Origin: Blastococcus sp. KM273128 | GTDB lineage: Bacteria > Actinomycetota > Actinomycetes > Mycobacteriales > Geodermatophilaceae | Assembly (NCBI RefSeq): GCF_021698975.1 | Contig: NZ_SSXA01000074.1 | Coordinates: forward strand, 1-37,319 | Length of the DNA stretch: 37,319 bases | Reading direction: 5' to 3' | Shown here: positions 23,363-31,287 of the stretch, one piece after another | Layout of the letters: each line of letters starts with the position of its first letter | How positions within the stretch are numbered: the stretch's first letter is position 1 | Notes under the pieces: generated by a model | Seen by the model: only the letters and a program-made list of their open reading frames with translations | What the model was told of the DNA's origin: nothing | Databases searched by the model: none | Position numbers and translations under genes: made by a program

Positions 23363-24744
23363 GCGTGGTCTCGCGGATGCCGATCAGCATGCGCCTGGCG
23401 GCGCTGTCGACGGCGTCGCTGGGCGCGTTGCTGGTCCTGGTCGGCGTCGTCGTGCACGTGCTTCTGGGCAACGCCCTGAGAGAGGGGGTCGACCAGCGGC
23501 TGGCCGACCTCGCGGCCGCCCTGCCGGACGACCTGGTCGGCCGCGTCGTCGACGAGGACGGGCTCGGGCTGGACCTCGCCGACCGCACGGTGCAGGTCGT
23601 CGACGGCGGCCGGGTCGTGGGATCGGCCGGCGACGACGTACCGCGGGCACCCCTGCTCGGGGCCGGCGACCTGGCCCGGGCCCGGGACGACGTCGTCCTG
23701 CGGACCGTGACCGCGGACGGGGAGGACCTGCGCGCCCTCGCCGTCCCGTACGGCGACGCGGTCGCCGTCGTGGCGACCGAGCTCGAGGAGGTGTCCGACG
23801 CGCAGGAGGCGTTCGTCGCCGGTTTCGTGCCGGCCGCGGCCCTGGCCACCGTTCTCGCCGGGTTCCTCGGCTACGGCATCGCCCGACGGGGGCTCGCGCC
23901 GGTCCGGCGGGCGACCGACGAAGCCCTGGCGATCAGCGCCGCCGACCTCTCGCGCCGGTTGTCCCCGCCTGCGCGCCCCGACGAGGTGGGCCGCCTCGTG
24001 CACACGCTCAACAGGATGCTCGACCGGCTGGCCGCCGCCGTCGCCCGGGAGCGGGCGTTCACCGCCGACTCCAGCCACGAGCTCCGGACGCCGCTGGCGA
24101 TCCTCACGGCGGAGGTCGAGCTGGCCCGCGACAGGACCGCTGACGAGCCGGTGCGCCGGGGTCTGGACACGGCGCTCGCCGAGGCCGGCCGGCTCTCGGG
24201 CCTGGTCGACGACCTGCTGGTGCTGGCGCGCGCCGACGCCGGCCACCTGCAGGCGTCCGGGCCGTTGGACCTCGACGAGCTCGTCGACCGGGTGGTCGCC
24301 CGGTTCGCCACGCTCGCGGCGAGGCAGGGGGTGCAGCTGCGGGCCACCGGGGCCGCCGTCGTCCGCGGCGATGCGGCGGGGGTGGAGCGGGCGGTGGCCA
24401 ACCTCGTCGACAACGCGCTGCGGCACACGCCCGAGGGCGGCGCCGTGACCGTCGAGGTGCGCGCCACCGGCGCGGAGAGCGCGGAGATCGCCGTCCGGGA
24501 CACCGGGCCGGGCGTGCCGCCCGACCGGCTGCCATCCCTGTTCGACCGGTTCAGCCGGATGGACGACGCCCGGCACGAGCGGGGTGGCGCGGGGCTCGGG
24601 CTGGCGATCGTCGCCGCTGTCGCAGCGGCGCACAGCGGCGGTGTCAGCGCGCGGAACGGTCCCGACGGCGGCCTGACCGTCGCCGTCCGGCTCGGTGCGG
24701 CGGACGGTCCTGCCCGGCGGCCGGGGCGGAACCGGGAACCCTGA
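23359..24744 (+). CDS. Sensor histidine kinase
   Basis: A 461-aa inner-membrane kinase. Order: TM1 (about 13-37), an extracytoplasmic sensor region of roughly 110 residues (38-150), TM2 (about 152-173), HAMP (175-228), HisKA with phospho-acceptor H240 (SSHELRTPL), and HATPase with N-box N352 (LVDNALRH), RDTGPGVP and GGAGLGLAIV. The GTG start overlaps the response-regulator stop. A later ATG (MPISMRL, six codons on) is a possible alternative. It autophosphorylates and passes phosphate to the regulator encoded just upstream; the ligand cannot be deduced. Confidence 0.94.
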   Translation: MSVVSRMPISMRLAALSTASLGALLVLVGVVVHVLLGNALREGVDQRLADLAAALPDDLVGRVVDEDGLGLDLADRTVQVVDGGRVVGSAGDDVPRAPLLGAGDLARARDDVVLRTVTADGEDLRALAVPYGDAVAVVATELEEVSDAQEAFVAGFVPAAALATVLAGFLGYGIARRGLAPVRRATDEALAISAADLSRRLSPPARPDEVGRLVHTLNRMLDRLAAAVARERAFTADSSHELRTPLAILTAEVELARDRTADEPVRRGLDTALAEAGRLSGLVDDLLVLARADAGHLQASGPLDLDELVDRVVARFATLAARQGVQLRATGAAVVRGDAAGVERAVANLVDNALRHTPEGGAVTVEVRATGAESAEIAVRDTGPGVPPDRLPSLFDRFSRMDDARHERGGAGLGLAIVAAVAAAHSGGVSARNGPDGGLTVAVRLGAADGPARRPGRNREP

Positions 24745-24756
24745 CGACCGACGTGG

Positions 24757-24809
24757 CTCGGCCCCTGGTCGGGCAGCTGCTCCGGGGAGCCGCCCGACCA
24801 GGGGCCGAG
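24757..24809. terminator. Bidirectional terminator between kinase and cheW
   Basis: CTCGGCCCCTGGTCGGGC (24757-24774) is followed by its exact 18-nt reverse complement at 24792-24809, with a 17-nt loop. It starts 13 nt after the kinase stop and lies 38 nt beyond the convergent cheW stop, so it serves both transcripts. Confidence 0.85.
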
Positions 24810-24846
24810 GATGCCGGTCGCGGTGCCGTCCGGCGGATGAGGTGCG

Positions 24847-25299
24847 CTACGCGCTGAGCGCCTTCTGGACGTCGAGCGCCAGCAGCAGCTTCCCGTCCAG
24901 CTTGTAGGCGCCGCGGATCAGCTCACGGGCCTGGCCCTCCAGCGTGTCCGGCGGCGCCTCGAAGTCGCCGGCGTCGACGTCGACCACGTCGGCGATGGAG
25001 TCGACCAGCATGCTCACGGCCTCACCGTGCAGCCGGACGACGATGACGACGGGGTCGGTGCCCTCGGGGCGGGCGGGCCGGCCGAGCCGCTCGCGCAGCT
25101 CGATGGCGGTGACCACCTGGCCGCGGAGGTTGATCAGGCCGGCGACGGCGGTCGGGGCGAGCGGCACGCGGGTGAGCTGCTGGCTGCGCAGCACCTCCTG
25201 CACGTGCTCGACCTCGATGCCGTAGAGGTCGCCGTCCAGCCGGAAGGTGGCCAGCTGGCCGCTGGTCGCGGGGGCGAGCGAGCGGGTCGGAGCGGTCAC
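24847..25299 (-). CDS. cheW: Chemotaxis coupling protein CheW
   Basis: A 150-aa SH3-like adaptor that links receptors to CheA. Family features are FRLDGDLYGIEVEHVQEVL, RVPLAPTAVAGLINLRGQVV (strand plus the invariant NLRG), and a second half with VSMLVDSIADVVDV. The GTG start lies 1 nt after the cheA stop, so the two are translated together. It is the only stand-alone CheW in the window; CheA itself carries two CheW-like domains. Confidence 0.95.
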   Translation of the reverse strand: MTAPTRSLAPATSGQLATFRLDGDLYGIEVEHVQEVLRSQQLTRVPLAPTAVAGLINLRGQVVTAIELRERLGRPARPEGTDPVVIVVRLHGEAVSMLVDSIADVVDVDAGDFEAPPDTLEGQARELIRGAYKLDGKLLLALDVQKALSA

Positions 25300-25300
25300 G

Positions 25301-27724
25301 TCAGACCTCCAGCAGGGAGTCGGGGACGCCGGCCGGCGTCGAGGAAGAAGCGGGAGCCGAGTAGAAGGCCGGGTCGGCGGCGAGGATCGCGGCCCGGACG
25401 TCGAGCAGCTCGGTCACCTTGTCGCCGAGGACGGCGGAGCCGAGCAGGCCCATGTCGTCGATGTCGCTGCGCACCGCGGCCTCGCCGTCGACGATGTCGA
25501 GGATCTCCTCGACGACGATCGCGACGCTGCGGCCGTGGTCCGAGTAGACGATGACCTCGAGCACCTCGCGCTCGGTCTCGCCGTAGGCGCCCAGGTGCCG
25601 GTCGAGGCGCACCATCGGCAGGATCGCGCCGCGGTACTGCACGACCTCCCGGTTGCCGACCTTCTCGACCGACTCGGTGCGCACCTGCTCCAGTCGGGTG
25701 ACGGTGTCCAGCGGGATGGCGACCCGGCGGCCACCGCCGATGGCGGCGAGAAGCATGCGCTGGCGGTCGGTCTCGGCCGACACCGTCTGCAGCGAGCCGG
25801 CGCGCGCCTCCTGCCGGTCGGTCGTCTCGGTGCGCAGGGCGCGGCGGGCGAGCGCCTGCACGTCGAGGATCAGCGCGACGGTGCCGTCGCCCAGGACGGT
25901 GGCACCCGAGTAGAGGCCGATCGCCTTGAGCTGGCCGCCGACCGCCTTGACGACGATCTCCTCGGTGTTGATGACCCGGTCGACCACGAGGCCGAAGCGC
26001 CGGCCCTCCGACCGCAGGACGGCGATGACGACGTGGCCGTCGTGCCGCTCGGAGGTCAGCCCCAGGACGTCGGTGAGCCGGACCAGCGGGAGCAGCTCGC
26101 CGCGCAGGCGGTAGACCTGCGCCCCACCGACCTCCTCGACGGCGTTGGCGGCCTTCTCGGCGTCGAGGCTGACCAGCTCCTGCAGGCTGATCTGCGGGAT
26201 CGCGTACCGGTCGGAGGCGCACTCGACGGTCAGCGCCGGGACGATCGCCAGGGTCAGCGGGATGCGCAGGCGGCAGACGGTGCCCACACCGGGGTCGGAC
26301 TCGACCTCGATGGTGCCGCCGATCGACTCGATGTTGGTCTTGACGACGTCCATCCCGACACCGCGGCCGGAGACGTTGGTAACGGCGGCGGCGGTGGAGA
26401 AGCCGGGCAGGAAGATCAGCTGGAGGACGTCGGCCGGGCTCATCCGGTTCAGCGCCTCCTGCGTGAGCAGGCCCCGCTGCACGGCCTTGGCGCCGAGCTT
26501 GGCCGGGTCGATGCCGGCGCCGTCATCGGCGACCTCGACCACCACCTGGCCGCTCTCGTGGCGGGCGCGCAGGGTCAGCACGCCCTCGGCGGGCTTGCCG
26601 GCCTTCTTCCGGGCCTCCGGGGCCTCGATGCCGTGGTCGACGGAGTTGCGGACCAGGTGGGTCAGCGGGTCCTTGACCGCCTCGAGCAGGGTCTTGTCGA
26701 GCTCGGTGTCGCGACCCTCCATCTCCAGGCGGATCGACTTCTTCAGCTGCAGGCCGAGGTCGCGGACGACGCGCGGCAGCTTGGACCAGATGTGGTCGAT
26801 CGGCTGCATGCGCGTCTTCATGACGCCCTCCTGCAGCTCGCTGGCGATGAGGTTGAGCCGCTGCGAGGCACGGATCAGGTCGGTGTCGGTCTGGCGGGCG
26901 ACGTTCTGCACGATCTGGTTGCGGGTGAGCACCAGCTCACCGACCAGGAGCATCAGCTCGTCGAGCAGGTCGACGTCCACGCGGATCGTGCTGTCGGCGA
27001 CCGCGCGGCGGGCCTGCCCGCCGGCGGCGTCGGAGGCGGGGACGCCGTCCCCCTCGGGGTGGTCGGCGACGGCGGGCTCGGGCACCGGGTGCTCCTCGGC
27101 GACGGGGGCCGGCGCGACCGGCTCCTCGGGCAGGTCGGCCCGCAGGTCCTCCTGCGGGGTCTCGGGCAGCTCCTCGACGGCGGGAGCGGGGACGGCCGCG
27201 GCGCGCGGCGCGCGCTTGGCGGGGGCCCGCTTCGCGGGGGCCTTCTTCGCCGGGGCCTTCTCGGCGGGGGCCTGCTGGGCCGCGGGTGCCTCCACGGCGG
27301 TCTCCGCCGCGGCGGGGGCCTCGGCCGCGGGCGCCGGGCCGTCCTCCATGGCGACGCTGATGTCGGCGACGACGGCGGAGACGTCGACCGACCCCTCGCC
27401 GCCCGTGGCCTCGATGGAGGTGAGCAGGGAGCGGACCGTGTCCACCATCTGCAGCAGCACGCTGGTGCGCTGCGGGGTCAAGGCGAGCTCGCCGTCCCGC
27501 AGGCGGGACAGCATGTTCTCCCCGACGTGGGTGACCTCCTCCAGGCGGTTGAACGCCAGGAAGCCGCTGGTGCCCTTGATGGTGTGGATGGTCCGGAAGA
27601 TGCTGGACAGCCGCTCGCGGGAGTCGGGCTCCTGCTCGAGCGCGACCAGGTCGGTGTCGAGCTGGTCGAGGTTCTCGTGGCTCTCCACGAGGAACTCCTC
27701 GACGATGTCGTCCAGACCGTCCAC
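25301..27724 (-). CDS. cheA: Chemotaxis histidine kinase CheA with two C-terminal CheW domains
   Basis: An 807-aa kinase at the centre of the chemoreceptor array. The P1 HPt domain has phospho-acceptor H47 (TIHTIKG). A long Ala/Pro/Glu-rich linker (about 128-245) contains the Lys/Arg block KAPAKKAPAKRAPAKRAP (156-173) where a P2 domain often sits; no P2 is recognised. P3 dimerisation (about 246-310) and P4 kinase follow, with N360 and H364 (HLVRNSVDHG), ADDGAGID and GRGVGMD. A P5 CheW domain (about 495-630) and a second CheW-like domain (about 652-790) complete the protein. GTG is the likely start (VDGLDDIVEEF); the frame is open further upstream, but no better start with a ribosome site is seen. 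It should phosphorylate both CheY proteins and CheB. Confidence 0.95.
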   Translation of the reverse strand: MDGLDDIVEEFLVESHENLDQLDTDLVALEQEPDSRERLSSIFRTIHTIKGTSGFLAFNRLEEVTHVGENMLSRLRDGELALTPQRTSVLLQMVDTVRSLLTSIEATGGEGSVDVSAVVADISVAMEDGPAPAAEAPAAAETAVEAPAAQQAPAEKAPAKKAPAKRAPAKRAPRAAAVPAPAVEELPETPQEDLRADLPEEPVAPAPVAEEHPVPEPAVADHPEGDGVPASDAAGGQARRAVADSTIRVDVDLLDELMLLVGELVLTRNQIVQNVARQTDTDLIRASQRLNLIASELQEGVMKTRMQPIDHIWSKLPRVVRDLGLQLKKSIRLEMEGRDTELDKTLLEAVKDPLTHLVRNSVDHGIEAPEARKKAGKPAEGVLTLRARHESGQVVVEVADDGAGIDPAKLGAKAVQRGLLTQEALNRMSPADVLQLIFLPGFSTAAAVTNVSGRGVGMDVVKTNIESIGGTIEVESDPGVGTVCRLRIPLTLAIVPALTVECASDRYAIPQISLQELVSLDAEKAANAVEEVGGAQVYRLRGELLPLVRLTDVLGLTSERHDGHVVIAVLRSEGRRFGLVVDRVINTEEIVVKAVGGQLKAIGLYSGATVLGDGTVALILDVQALARRALRTETTDRQEARAGSLQTVSAETDRQRMLLAAIGGGRRVAIPLDTVTRLEQVRTESVEKVGNREVVQYRGAILPMVRLDRHLGAYGETEREVLEVIVYSDHGRSVAIVVEEILDIVDGEAAVRSDIDDMGLLGSAVLGDKVTELLDVRAAILAADPAFYSAPASSSTPAGVPDSLLEV

Positions 27725-27830
27725 TGCTGCCTTCTCTCTCGTCGCGACGGGGCACGGGTGGCCCCGCTGGGTGTTCGGCGCGGGAGCCGGCGAACTGAAG
27801 CCGAGTCCGCCGACGGCGCCTCTCCCGGTG

Positions 27831-27838
27831 TTATCGGC
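27831..27838 (-). promoter_or_regulatory. Perfect sigma-28 -10 box upstream of cheA
   Basis: GCCGATAA on the minus strand, identical to the FliA -10 consensus, about 105 nt before the cheA GTG. The expected -35 (TAAA 15 nt upstream) is not present, so the site is only half supported. Its pairing with GCCGATAC upstream of cheB suggests shared control. Confidence 0.45.
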
Positions 27839-27933
27839 AGCTCGCGTCGGCAACGTGGCGGACGGTTCGTCTTCCCCCACCAGCCCCCGCTCCGACTGGT
27901 GCATGGAGTTGCACGGCGAGCATGCTTCGGGGC

Positions 27934-28170
27934 ATGCGGACGACCCTCGACCTGGATGACGACGTCCTCCGCCGCGCCGAGGAGGTGGCCGCCCGGTCGG
28001 GGCGGATTCTGATCTCCATCATCGAGGATGCGCTGCGCGAGGCGTTGTCCCGCAACGAGCAGACGGCTGTGGAGCCCCATCGGCTGCGACCCTTCAACGG
28101 GTCCGGTCTCCAGGCCGGGATCGACCTCGGCGACTCCGCGAGCCTGTTTCGCTCGATGGACCAGAGGTGA
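27934..28170 (+). CDS. vapB: VapB-type antitoxin
   Basis: A 78-aa antitoxin of the actinobacterial VapB family. It starts MRTTLDLDDDVLRRAEEVAARSGR, split as the usual strand-helix of a ribbon-helix-helix-like DNA-binding domain. It ends with the toxin-binding tail LQAGIDLGDSASLFRSMDQR, the usual length and pattern. Normally it would bind VapC and repress the operon. An ATG 12 nt upstream is in frame, but the family start is at 27934. Its stop overlaps the GTG of a shrunken vapC (GTGA), so the native operon joint survives although the toxin does not. Confidence 0.85.
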   Translation: MRTTLDLDDDVLRRAEEVAARSGRILISIIEDALREALSRNEQTAVEPHRLRPFNGSGLQAGIDLGDSASLFRSMDQR

Positions 28171-28304
28171 TCCTCCGCCACCGGGGCATCTTCACCGAGC
28201 TGTGCCGCGGCGCCACAGCTGCGGGCAGCGAGTGGATCACCACCGACCGGGGCTTCGCCCGCTTCCCGGTCCTGCGGTGGGGGCATCCGCTCCAGCAGCC
28301 CTGA
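28167..28304 (+). pseudogene. vapC: vapC remnant: in-frame internal deletion of a PIN-domain toxin
   Basis: A 45-codon open frame: VIL at the start, as in many VapC proteins, then GSEWITTDRGFARFPVLRWGHPLQQP, which is the C-terminal strand and helix of PIN-domain VapC (family pattern TTDRxFxRFPGLRW). A full VapC is about 130-140 aa. The N-terminal catalytic Asp region and the middle of the domain are gone, while reading frame and overlap with vapB are kept. Only the distal acidic residue of the active site remains, so RNase activity is not expected. The antitoxin may persist as an autoregulator or as defence against related toxins. Confidence 0.75.
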
Positions 28305-28408
28305 CTTCTTCAGGCGCGGCCTCCACCGAGCTGGCGCGACCTCTCTGGAAGACGGCGCCGTCGGCGCGGCACGACCCCGTCCGCACCGAAGAGGCGGACC
28401 ATCGGGCG

Positions 28409-28636
28409 ATGGTTCACCTCAAGGCGTTGCCGGGAGGAAGATCATGTCCCTCCTGGTGCGAACGCCCCCTCCCGCACAGTGCGCACCAGGCGCAGTTCGG
28501 CAGCGTGACGGTCACCCAGCTCGAAGGCAAGACGGCCACCGCTCTCCTGGACCGCGTCGGGCCGTTGGGGCACGAGGAGGTCGGGCAGCTGATCGTCGAC
28601 CTCGACATCGCTCGCGACGCCATGGAGGACGGCTGA
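28409..28636 (+). CDS. Small Cys/His-containing protein, DUF6907-like
   Basis: A 75-aa protein. The N-terminal RSCPSWCERPLPHSAHQ holds a CPxWC motif followed by two His, a possible zinc site. The C-terminal half (VTVTQLEG, then EEVGQLIVDLDIARDAMED) resembles the strand-helix end of actinobacterial DUF6907 proteins. The match is by eye and partial. The ATG at 28409 has GAAGAGG about 13 nt upstream. It lies after the vapC remnant in the accessory patch between cheA and the receptor. It could be a real small gene or a decayed one. Confidence 0.45.
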   Translation: MVHLKALPGGRSCPSWCERPLPHSAHQAQFGSVTVTQLEGKTATALLDRVGPLGHEEVGQLIVDLDIARDAMEDG

Positions 28637-28787
28637 CCTCCTCGGCACGCGGCTGCGCTCGGGACACCGACGGCCTCACCGCGCCGCTGCATGTGTGGCT
28701 GCCCGCCGCGCCGAGGCCGACCGACGCACGCCGACGACGCTGGTCCAGCTCGGGGCGGCACGCGGCCAGGGAGCCGCCGGAGCGCTC

Positions 28788-28970
28788 TCACCGCTCAGGC
28801 CGGTCAACCGCCTGGGGAGGACGGCACAGCAGCCGCGCCTGGAGGACGTGCGCCTCCTCCAACGCGCAACCCCGGACGCAGTCGATCTCCGTCAAGGTCG
28901 AGCCCTCCCATCCGGCGGCTGCCCGATCCCCACAGCTCGGGCACGTCTCCCAGGTGATCCGCTCCGCCAT
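28788..28970 (-). CDS. Small zinc-ribbon-like protein
   Basis: A 60-aa protein, MAERITWETCPSCGDRAAAGW, then ST-LTEIDCVRGCALEE. Two Cys pairs (CPSC at 10-13 and CVRGC at 31-35) give a compact zinc-ribbon pattern. The ATG has GAGGAGG about 11 nt upstream. The spacing of cysteines and the ribosome site argue for a real gene over chance. The role is unknown; such proteins are common uncharacterised actinobacterial orphans. Confidence 0.55.
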   Translation of the reverse strand: MAERITWETCPSCGDRAAAGWEGSTLTEIDCVRGCALEEAHVLQARLLCRPPQAVDRPER

Positions 28971-29210
28971 CCGAACAGCCGCCTCCTCGACCTCGCGGGA
29001 CTCCGTTCCCGAGCGCCGCGCCGAGGAAACGGCAGGATGTCCACAGCCCCCCTGTGCCCCCGGGGATCACAGCTGCTGCCGTCACGAGCTGGCCGCGACA
29101 GCCCGCCTCAACCGAGCAGCGGGATGACCTCCGGCGCTGCCGGCACGTTCGGCGGGACCCGGTTGGGCCCGGCCTCGGATGGCCGCAGCTGGGCATGCGC
29201 CGATGCCGCA

Positions 29211-29249
29211 CCCGTGCCCCGTCCGCGGCAAGCGGGGACGGGGCACGGG
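29211..29249. terminator. Hairpin terminator of the chemoreceptor gene
   Basis: CCCGTGCCCCGTCC (29211-29224) pairs exactly with GGACGGGGCACGGG (29236-29249) around an 11-nt loop. It lies 16 nt beyond the stop of the minus-strand receptor gene. Confidence 0.8.
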
Positions 29250-29265
29250 CGGAGAGCGGGATCGG

Positions 29266-30900
29266 TCAGAAGCGGAAGCGGCCGACCAGCTCCTGCAGCT
29301 CGGTGGACATCTTGGACAGCTCCCCGGCCGCCTGGGCGGTGTTGTTCGCCCCGCTGGTGGTCTCCTGGGCGGCCTGGGCGACCCCGGTGACGTTGCGGGC
29401 GATCTCGGTGGCGCCGGCGGCCGCCTCGCTCACGTTGCGAGCCATCTCGTTGGTGGTGGCGGTCTGCTCCTCCACCGCCGAGGCGATGGTCGTCTGACGG
29501 TCGGATATCTGCGCGACGATCGTGCTGATCTCCTCGATCGCCGCCACGGCGGCGCCGGTGTCACCCTGGATCGCCTGCACCCGGCGGGCGATGTCCTCGG
29601 TGGCCCTCGCCGTCTCCTGCGCGAGCTCCTTGACCTCGTTGGCCACGACCGCGAAGCCCTTGCCCGCCTCACCTGCCCGCGCAGCCTCGATCGTGGCGTT
29701 CAGCGCGAGCAGGTTGGTCTGCTCGGCGATGGAGGTGATCACCTTCACCACGTTGCCGATCTCGGCACTGGACTCGCCCAGCTTGCTCACCGTCGCGCTC
29801 GTGGTCTCGACGGCGCTCACCGCCTTGGCCGCCACCTGGCTGGCCGCCGCGGCGTTCGACGCGATCTCGCGGATGGAGGCGCCCATCTCCTCGGTGCCGG
29901 CGGCGACGGTCTGCACGTTGCTCGACACCTGCTCGGCAGCCGCCGACACGGTGCCGGCTTGGGTCGCCGACTCCTCGGCGTTGGACGACATCTGGCCCGA
30001 GGTGGCCGAGAGCTCCTCCGAGGCAGCCGCGAGGGTCTGCGCGCTGCCGCCGATGGCGCGCATGGCCTCGGCCATGTTCCCGATGGCAGTGTTCAGCGCC
30101 GTGGCCATCTGCCCCACCTCGTCGCGGGTGTCGGCGTCCAGACGCTGGTCGAGCCGCCCCTCGGCCACGCCCCGCAGCACCACGACGGCGCGGTCCAGCG
30201 GGCGGGCGATCACCCGGCCCAGCAGCACCGCGAGCCCGATTCCCAGCAGGACCGCGACGGCGATGACGGTGCTGATCAGCGCGACCGCAGAGCCGTAGGA
30301 ATCCTCCGCCTCGACGAGGCTCTGCGCGGCCTCCTGGGCTTCCAGCTCCACCAGCTCGTCGGTGATCTCGGCGACGCGGTCCGAAGGCGGGGAGGCCTTG
30401 GCCAGCCGGGTGGCCACGAAGGTCGTGATGTCCTTGGCCCGGGCCAGGGGGATCAGCTCGGCGTCGCGCACCTGCATGTAGACGGCAAGCTTGTCCTCGA
30501 GCTCGGCCACCAGGGCGACCTGCGGGCCGGTCAGGCCGTCCTTGTAGGACACCAGCATCTCCTCGATACCGGCGTCCAGCTCGGCGATGCGCTGCTCGAG
30601 CTCGGCGATGCGCGCCGGGTTCTCGGCCACGGCCAGGTCGGTGACCCGGTAGCGCAGGGTCTGGAAGCGAGCCTCCAGCTTGCCCAGCTGCTGGGTGGCG
30701 GAGACCCGGTCGGTGACGAGCACCTCCAGGCGGTGCTCGGCCGCGCTCAGCTCCTTGAGCCCGAGCAGGCCGACGCCGACGGTGGTGAGCACCACCAGCA
30801 GGAAGCCGACGAGCAGCTTGCGCGCCGTCCTGAGGTCGCGGAAGAAGCCGAGCGGGCTCCTACGTCGCGGCGCGGGGTCCGTGAGCGCGTTCTGTGCCAT
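29266..30900 (-). CDS. Methyl-accepting chemotaxis protein
   Basis: A 544-aa transmembrane receptor. TM1 (about 29-48) is followed by a four-helix-bundle-type extracytoplasmic sensor of roughly 150 residues, TM2 (about 200-222), HAMP and a long cytoplasmic signalling coiled coil. The hairpin tip [19 protein letters not shown], with [14 protein letters not shown] after it, is intact and binds CheW/CheA. The protein ends QELVGRFRF with no CheR/CheB-docking pentapeptide. The ATG gives [14 protein letters not shown]; the open frame upstream lacks a coding pattern. It is separated from cheA by the small accessory patch and is the only receptor in the window. The ligand is unknown. Confidence 0.95.
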   Translation of the reverse strand: MAQNALTDPAPRRRSPLGFFRDLRTARKLLVGFLLVVLTTVGVGLLGLKELSAAEHRLEVLVTDRVSATQQLGKLEARFQTLRYRVTDLAVAENPARIAELEQRIAELDAGIEEMLVSYKDGLTGPQVALVAELEDKLAVYMQVRDAELIPLARAKDITTFVATRLAKASPPSDRVAEITDELVELEAQEAAQSLVEAEDSYGSAVALISTVIAVAVLLGIGLAVLLGRVIARPLDRAVVVLRGVAEGRLDQRLDADTRDEVGQMATALNTAIGNMAEAMRAIGGSAQTLAAASEELSATSGQMSSNAEESATQAGTVSAAAEQVSSNVQTVAAGTEEMGASIREIASNAAAASQVAAKAVSAVETTSATVSKLGESSAEIGNVVKVITSIAEQTNLLALNATIEAARAGEAGKGFAVVANEVKELAQETARATEDIARRVQAIQGDTGAAVAAIEEISTIVAQISDRQTTIASAVEEQTATTNEMARNVSEAAAGATEIARNVTGVAQAAQETTSGANNTAQAAGELSKMSTELQELVGRFRF

Positions 30901-31287
30901 GGGTCCATCCGTTCGGATCGAAGCGTGTCGCCGGAGTGGGACCAGCCCCAAGCCGGATGGGCCGCTCCGGCAGCGATTCCCTCCGTCGGACGAGGCAGTA
31001 CCGGTAGCGCTCGCAGAGTGTTGGGCACGGCCGGATGTCGCACGGCACGCCTGTGGACTCGTGGTCGTGATCGTTACGCACGCGACGGTGACCAGCCGGT
31101 CCACCATCGACATGCCGACGTCCGGAGTCCGTCGATGACCCCCACGGCTTGCCGCGCGTCCGGAACTGCCGCTCGCACGGTGGGTGCTGCGCGGACTTCC
31201 CGCCTTCGTGTCGACAGGACCGGGTCGATGACCGCGACGCCCCCAGCCGGTCATCCCGCGACACGGGCCGACACGCCTCACCTCGGC
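30901..31287. other. 387-bp intergenic region upstream of the receptor
   Basis: No gene is supported here. ATCCG-TT-CGGAT (30907-30918) is a perfect palindrome just before the receptor start. No GCCGATAA-type box was found, unlike upstream of cheA and cheB, so the receptor may have different promoter control. Some receptor leader and the end of the GGDEF-EAL transcript must lie here. Confidence 0.5.
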
